A DNA stretch of 64,000 bases from Myxococcus stipitatus. GTDB lineage: Bacteria; Myxococcota; Myxococcia; Myxococcales; Myxococcaceae. This document shows positions 62,130 to 64,000 of this stretch, one piece after another. The notes beneath the pieces are model-generated. The model searched no databases, was not told the origin of the DNA, and saw nothing but the letters and a program-made list of their open reading frames with translations. The translations under genes were made by a program, and so were the position numbers. The stretch is from positions 124,001 through 188,000 of the forward strand of contig NZ_JAKCFI010000009.1 in NCBI RefSeq assembly GCF_021412625.1, written 5' to 3'. Every line of letters begins with the position of its first letter. Position 1 is the first letter of the stretch.

Positions 62130-62987
62130 TCAGCCCCCGCGGATGAACGACAGCAGGTCCTCGTTGATGGCTTCCTTGATGGTCGAGCACATGCCGTGGG
62201 ACTGGCCCGGGTAGACCTTGAGCCTGGCGCCCTTGACCAGGGTGGCGGTGAGCTTCCCCGCGCCCTCGAAGGGGACGATCTGGTCCGCGTCGCCGTGCAT
62301 CACCAGGGTGGGCACGTCGAACTTGGCCAGGTCCGCGCGGAAGTCCGTCTCGGAGAACGCCTTGACGGTGTCGTACTCGGCCTTGATGGAGCCCATGAGC
62401 CCCTGGAGCACGAAGCTCTCGCGCAGCCCCTCGGAGACCTTCGCGCCCGGCTTGTTGAAGCCATAGAAGGCCATGCTGAGGTTCTTGAAGAAGCTCGCCC
62501 GGTCGTTGCGCACGCCCGCGCGGATGTCGTCGAAGACCTTCATCGGCAGCCCGTTGGGATGCCAGTCGGTCTTGATCATGATGGGCGGCACCGCGCCGAT
62601 GAGCACCGCCTTCGCGACGCGCGACGTGCCATGGCGACCGATGTAGCGAGCCACCTCGCCGCCGCCCGTCGAGTGGCCGACGTGGATGGCCTTCTTGAGG
62701 TCCAGCGCCTCCGTCAGCTCCGCGAGGTCGTCCGCGAAGTGGTCCATGTCGTGCCCGTCCCAGACCTGCGTCGAGCGGCCATTGCCACGGCGGTCATGCG
62801 CGATGGTGCGGAAGCCGCGCTCGGACAGGTACAGCATCTGGTCCTCGAAGGCATCCGCCGTCAGCGGCCAGCCATGCGAGAAGACGACGGGCTGACCGTC
62901 CTTGGGGCCCCAGTCCTTGAAGTAGATCTTCGTGCCGTCCTTGGTCGACAGATAGCTGCCATGGATCTTCCCGTTCGAAGTCGCCAT
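62130..62987 (-). CDS. alpha/beta hydrolase, non-haem chloroperoxidase/arylesterase type
   Basis: 285 residues. The catalytic triad is clear: nucleophile elbow GHSTGGGE, Asp in [10 protein letters not shown], and His in GQSHGMC. The oxyanion region VVFSHGWPL and the HDRRGNGRS loop are typical of the non-haem chloroperoxidase group, which hydrolyse esters and can make peracids with hydrogen peroxide. No signal peptide, so it is cytoplasmic. AGGA precedes the ATG. It converges on the methyltransferase gene across 74 bases. Confidence 0.93.
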   Translation of the reverse strand: MATSNGKIHGSYLSTKDGTKIYFKDWGPKDGQPVVFSHGWPLTADAFEDQMLYLSERGFRTIAHDRRGNGRSTQVWDGHDMDHFADDLAELTEALDLKKAIHVGHSTGGGEVARYIGRHGTSRVAKAVLIGAVPPIMIKTDWHPNGLPMKVFDDIRAGVRNDRASFFKNLSMAFYGFNKPGAKVSEGLRESFVLQGLMGSIKAEYDTVKAFSETDFRADLAKFDVPTLVMHGDADQIVPFEGAGKLTATLVKGARLKVYPGQSHGMCSTIKEAINEDLLSFIRGG

Positions 62988-63150
62988 TCCCGGTCCTCGC
63001 TGTGAGGGTGTCTGCAACACAGCGAAGATGGGGGCAGGGTTCGGCACCGACCAGTGTCCAGGGACTCGTGTGCCTCATCCCCACGTCGGGGCCGGCCGAC
63101 CTCGCGGCCCCATGAGGGCCCGCGCGCTCGGACCGAACCCGCCCCGCGAC

Positions 63151-64000
63151 TCAGGCACCCGGGGCCGCGGCGGGCTCCACGCTCCGGGGCATCAGCGCCT
63201 GGAGCACCAGCCCGAGCGCGACGACGAACACGCAGCCGATGACGTTGTACCAGAGGAAGCCGATGTCGCTGAGCATGAAGAGGGCAATCACCGCGGACTG
63301 GGAGACGACGGCCGCGGTGAAGACGGCGTGCCCCTTCACGTGCTTGAGGAAGAAGGCGACCAGGAAGATGCCGAGCACGGTGCCGTAGAAGATGGAGCCG
63401 AGGATGTTCACCGCCTGGATGAGGTTGTCGAGCAGGGACGCGAACGTCGCGAACCCCACCGCCACCAGCCCCCAGAACACCGTGAACACCTTCGAGGCGA
63501 CGAGCACGTGCCGGTCCGACGCGTCCGGCCGGAACACGCGCCGGTAGAAGTCCACCGTCGTCGTGGCGCCCAGCGCGTTCAGCTCGCTGGCGATGGAGCT
63601 CATCGCCGCCGAGAGGATGACCGCGATGAGCAGGCCGAAGAGGCCGCTGGGGAGCCAGCGCTTCACGAAGCCGATGAAGATGTAGTCGGAGTCCTTGGTC
63701 TCCGCGCCCGGCAGCGCGCGCGACACCATGGCCTTGGCGTCCTTACGGACCGCGCTCGCCTCCTTCGCGGCGGCGCCCAGGGCCTCCTTCGCCGCGGACA
63801 CGGAGGCCGCGTCCCCCGCGTCACGCGCGGCGAGATAGCGCTCCACCTCCGCGCGCTTGTGGGTCTGCACCTCCTCCCACCTCGACTCCAGCGCCGAGTA
63901 TTCCGCCGCGTGCTCCGTGGCGCGCACGCGCTCGGACAGCGTCTGGTTGAACAGCAGCGGGGGCGTGCTGAACTGGTAGAAGACGAAGACGAGGATTCCG
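63151..64000 (-). CDS. C-terminal part of a sodium:solute symporter (SSS family), cut by window edge
   Basis: The frame is open from the right edge (GILVFVFYQFSTPPLLFNQT at 63999 onward) and covers about 283 residues to the stop at 63151. It has membrane helices of the SSS/LeuT fold: the ILSAAMSSIASELNALGATTTVDFYRR segment is the family's discontinuous-helix signature, seen here in two adjoining parts, and further helices follow (VFWGLVAVGFATFASLLDNL, ILGSIFYGTVLGIFLVAFFL). An extra soluble insert with Glu/Ala/Lys helices (about residues 25-90 of this part) lies in a loop. It imports an unknown solute with sodium. Confidence 0.93.
   Translation of the reverse strand, partial: GILVFVFYQFSTPPLLFNQTLSERVRATEHAAEYSALESRWEEVQTHKRAEVERYLAARDAGDAASVSAAKEALGAAAKEASAVRKDAKAMVSRALPGAETKDSDYIFIGFVKRWLPSGLFGLLIAVILSAAMSSIASELNALGATTTVDFYRRVFRPDASDRHVLVASKVFTVFWGLVAVGFATFASLLDNLIQAVNILGSIFYGTVLGIFLVAFFLKHVKGHAVFTAAVVSQSAVIALFMLSDIGFLWYNVIGCVFVVALGLVLQALMPRSVEPAAAPGA

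Overview
The window looks like chromosomal DNA of a myxobacterium, most likely family Myxococcaceae. It is GC-rich with strong G/C third-codon bias. It carries large Ser/Thr kinases with a C-terminal membrane segment, an inverted-order AfsR-like regulator, numerous lipoproteins and secreted proteins of no known family, and a lipoprotein toxin of the SitA type, which is known from myxobacterial kin competition. No rRNA, tRNA or CRISPR array was seen. About 43 protein genes are supported, two of them cut by the window edges, plus two broken genes.

Layout. 0-7.4 kb: the tail of a MobA-like nucleotidyltransferase, a small membrane protein overlapping a YqgE/AlgH-type protein, a secreted protein, a PAS histidine kinase, and a convergent ATPase regulator with a C-terminal winged helix. 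7.4-21.3 kb: hypotheticals, a PARG-like macrodomain protein beside a protein with 27-residue repeats, a lipoprotein, a coupled GST/glyoxalase pair, a Cho/UvrC-like nuclease, an Amt ammonium transporter, a lipoprotein hydrolase, a GNAT, a kinase and two secreted proteins. 21.4-28.1 kb: a deaminase followed by a tightly packed set: a protein with three DWM motifs, two paralogous von Willebrand A proteins with His/Asp-rich tails, and a His-rich P1B-type metal ATPase. 28.1-39 kb: a frameshifted gene, a membrane-anchored coiled-coil GIY-YIG protein, L-serine dehydratase, a three-repeat DUF4082 protein with a deacetylase-like end, an SRPBCC protein and a large catalase. 39-41.5 kb: a visibly lower-GC island with a transposase remnant, an Imm11-type immunity gene and a SitA-like AHH nuclease lipoprotein. 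41.6-64 kb: an old yellow enzyme, a tail-anchored repeat protein, the pbpC/alpha-2-macroglobulin pair, a second kinase, a GNAT, an unknown protein, a 1371-residue annexin-repeat protein with a nuclease-like C-terminus, a hypothetical, a methyltransferase, a hydrolase and the end of a sodium:solute symporter.

How the genes fit together. Two separate toxin/immunity loci (SitA-like with Imm11; annexin-repeat protein with the 317-residue protein just downstream) point to contact-dependent competition. The alpha-2-macroglobulin/PBP1C pair is an envelope repair and defence module. The VWA-VWA-ATPase set reads as one transcription unit and is best interpreted as an undescribed metal-handling system. 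Functions for the hypotheticals are not claimed beyond what is stated in each entry. Starts were chosen from ribosome-binding sites and family length; no database search was possible.
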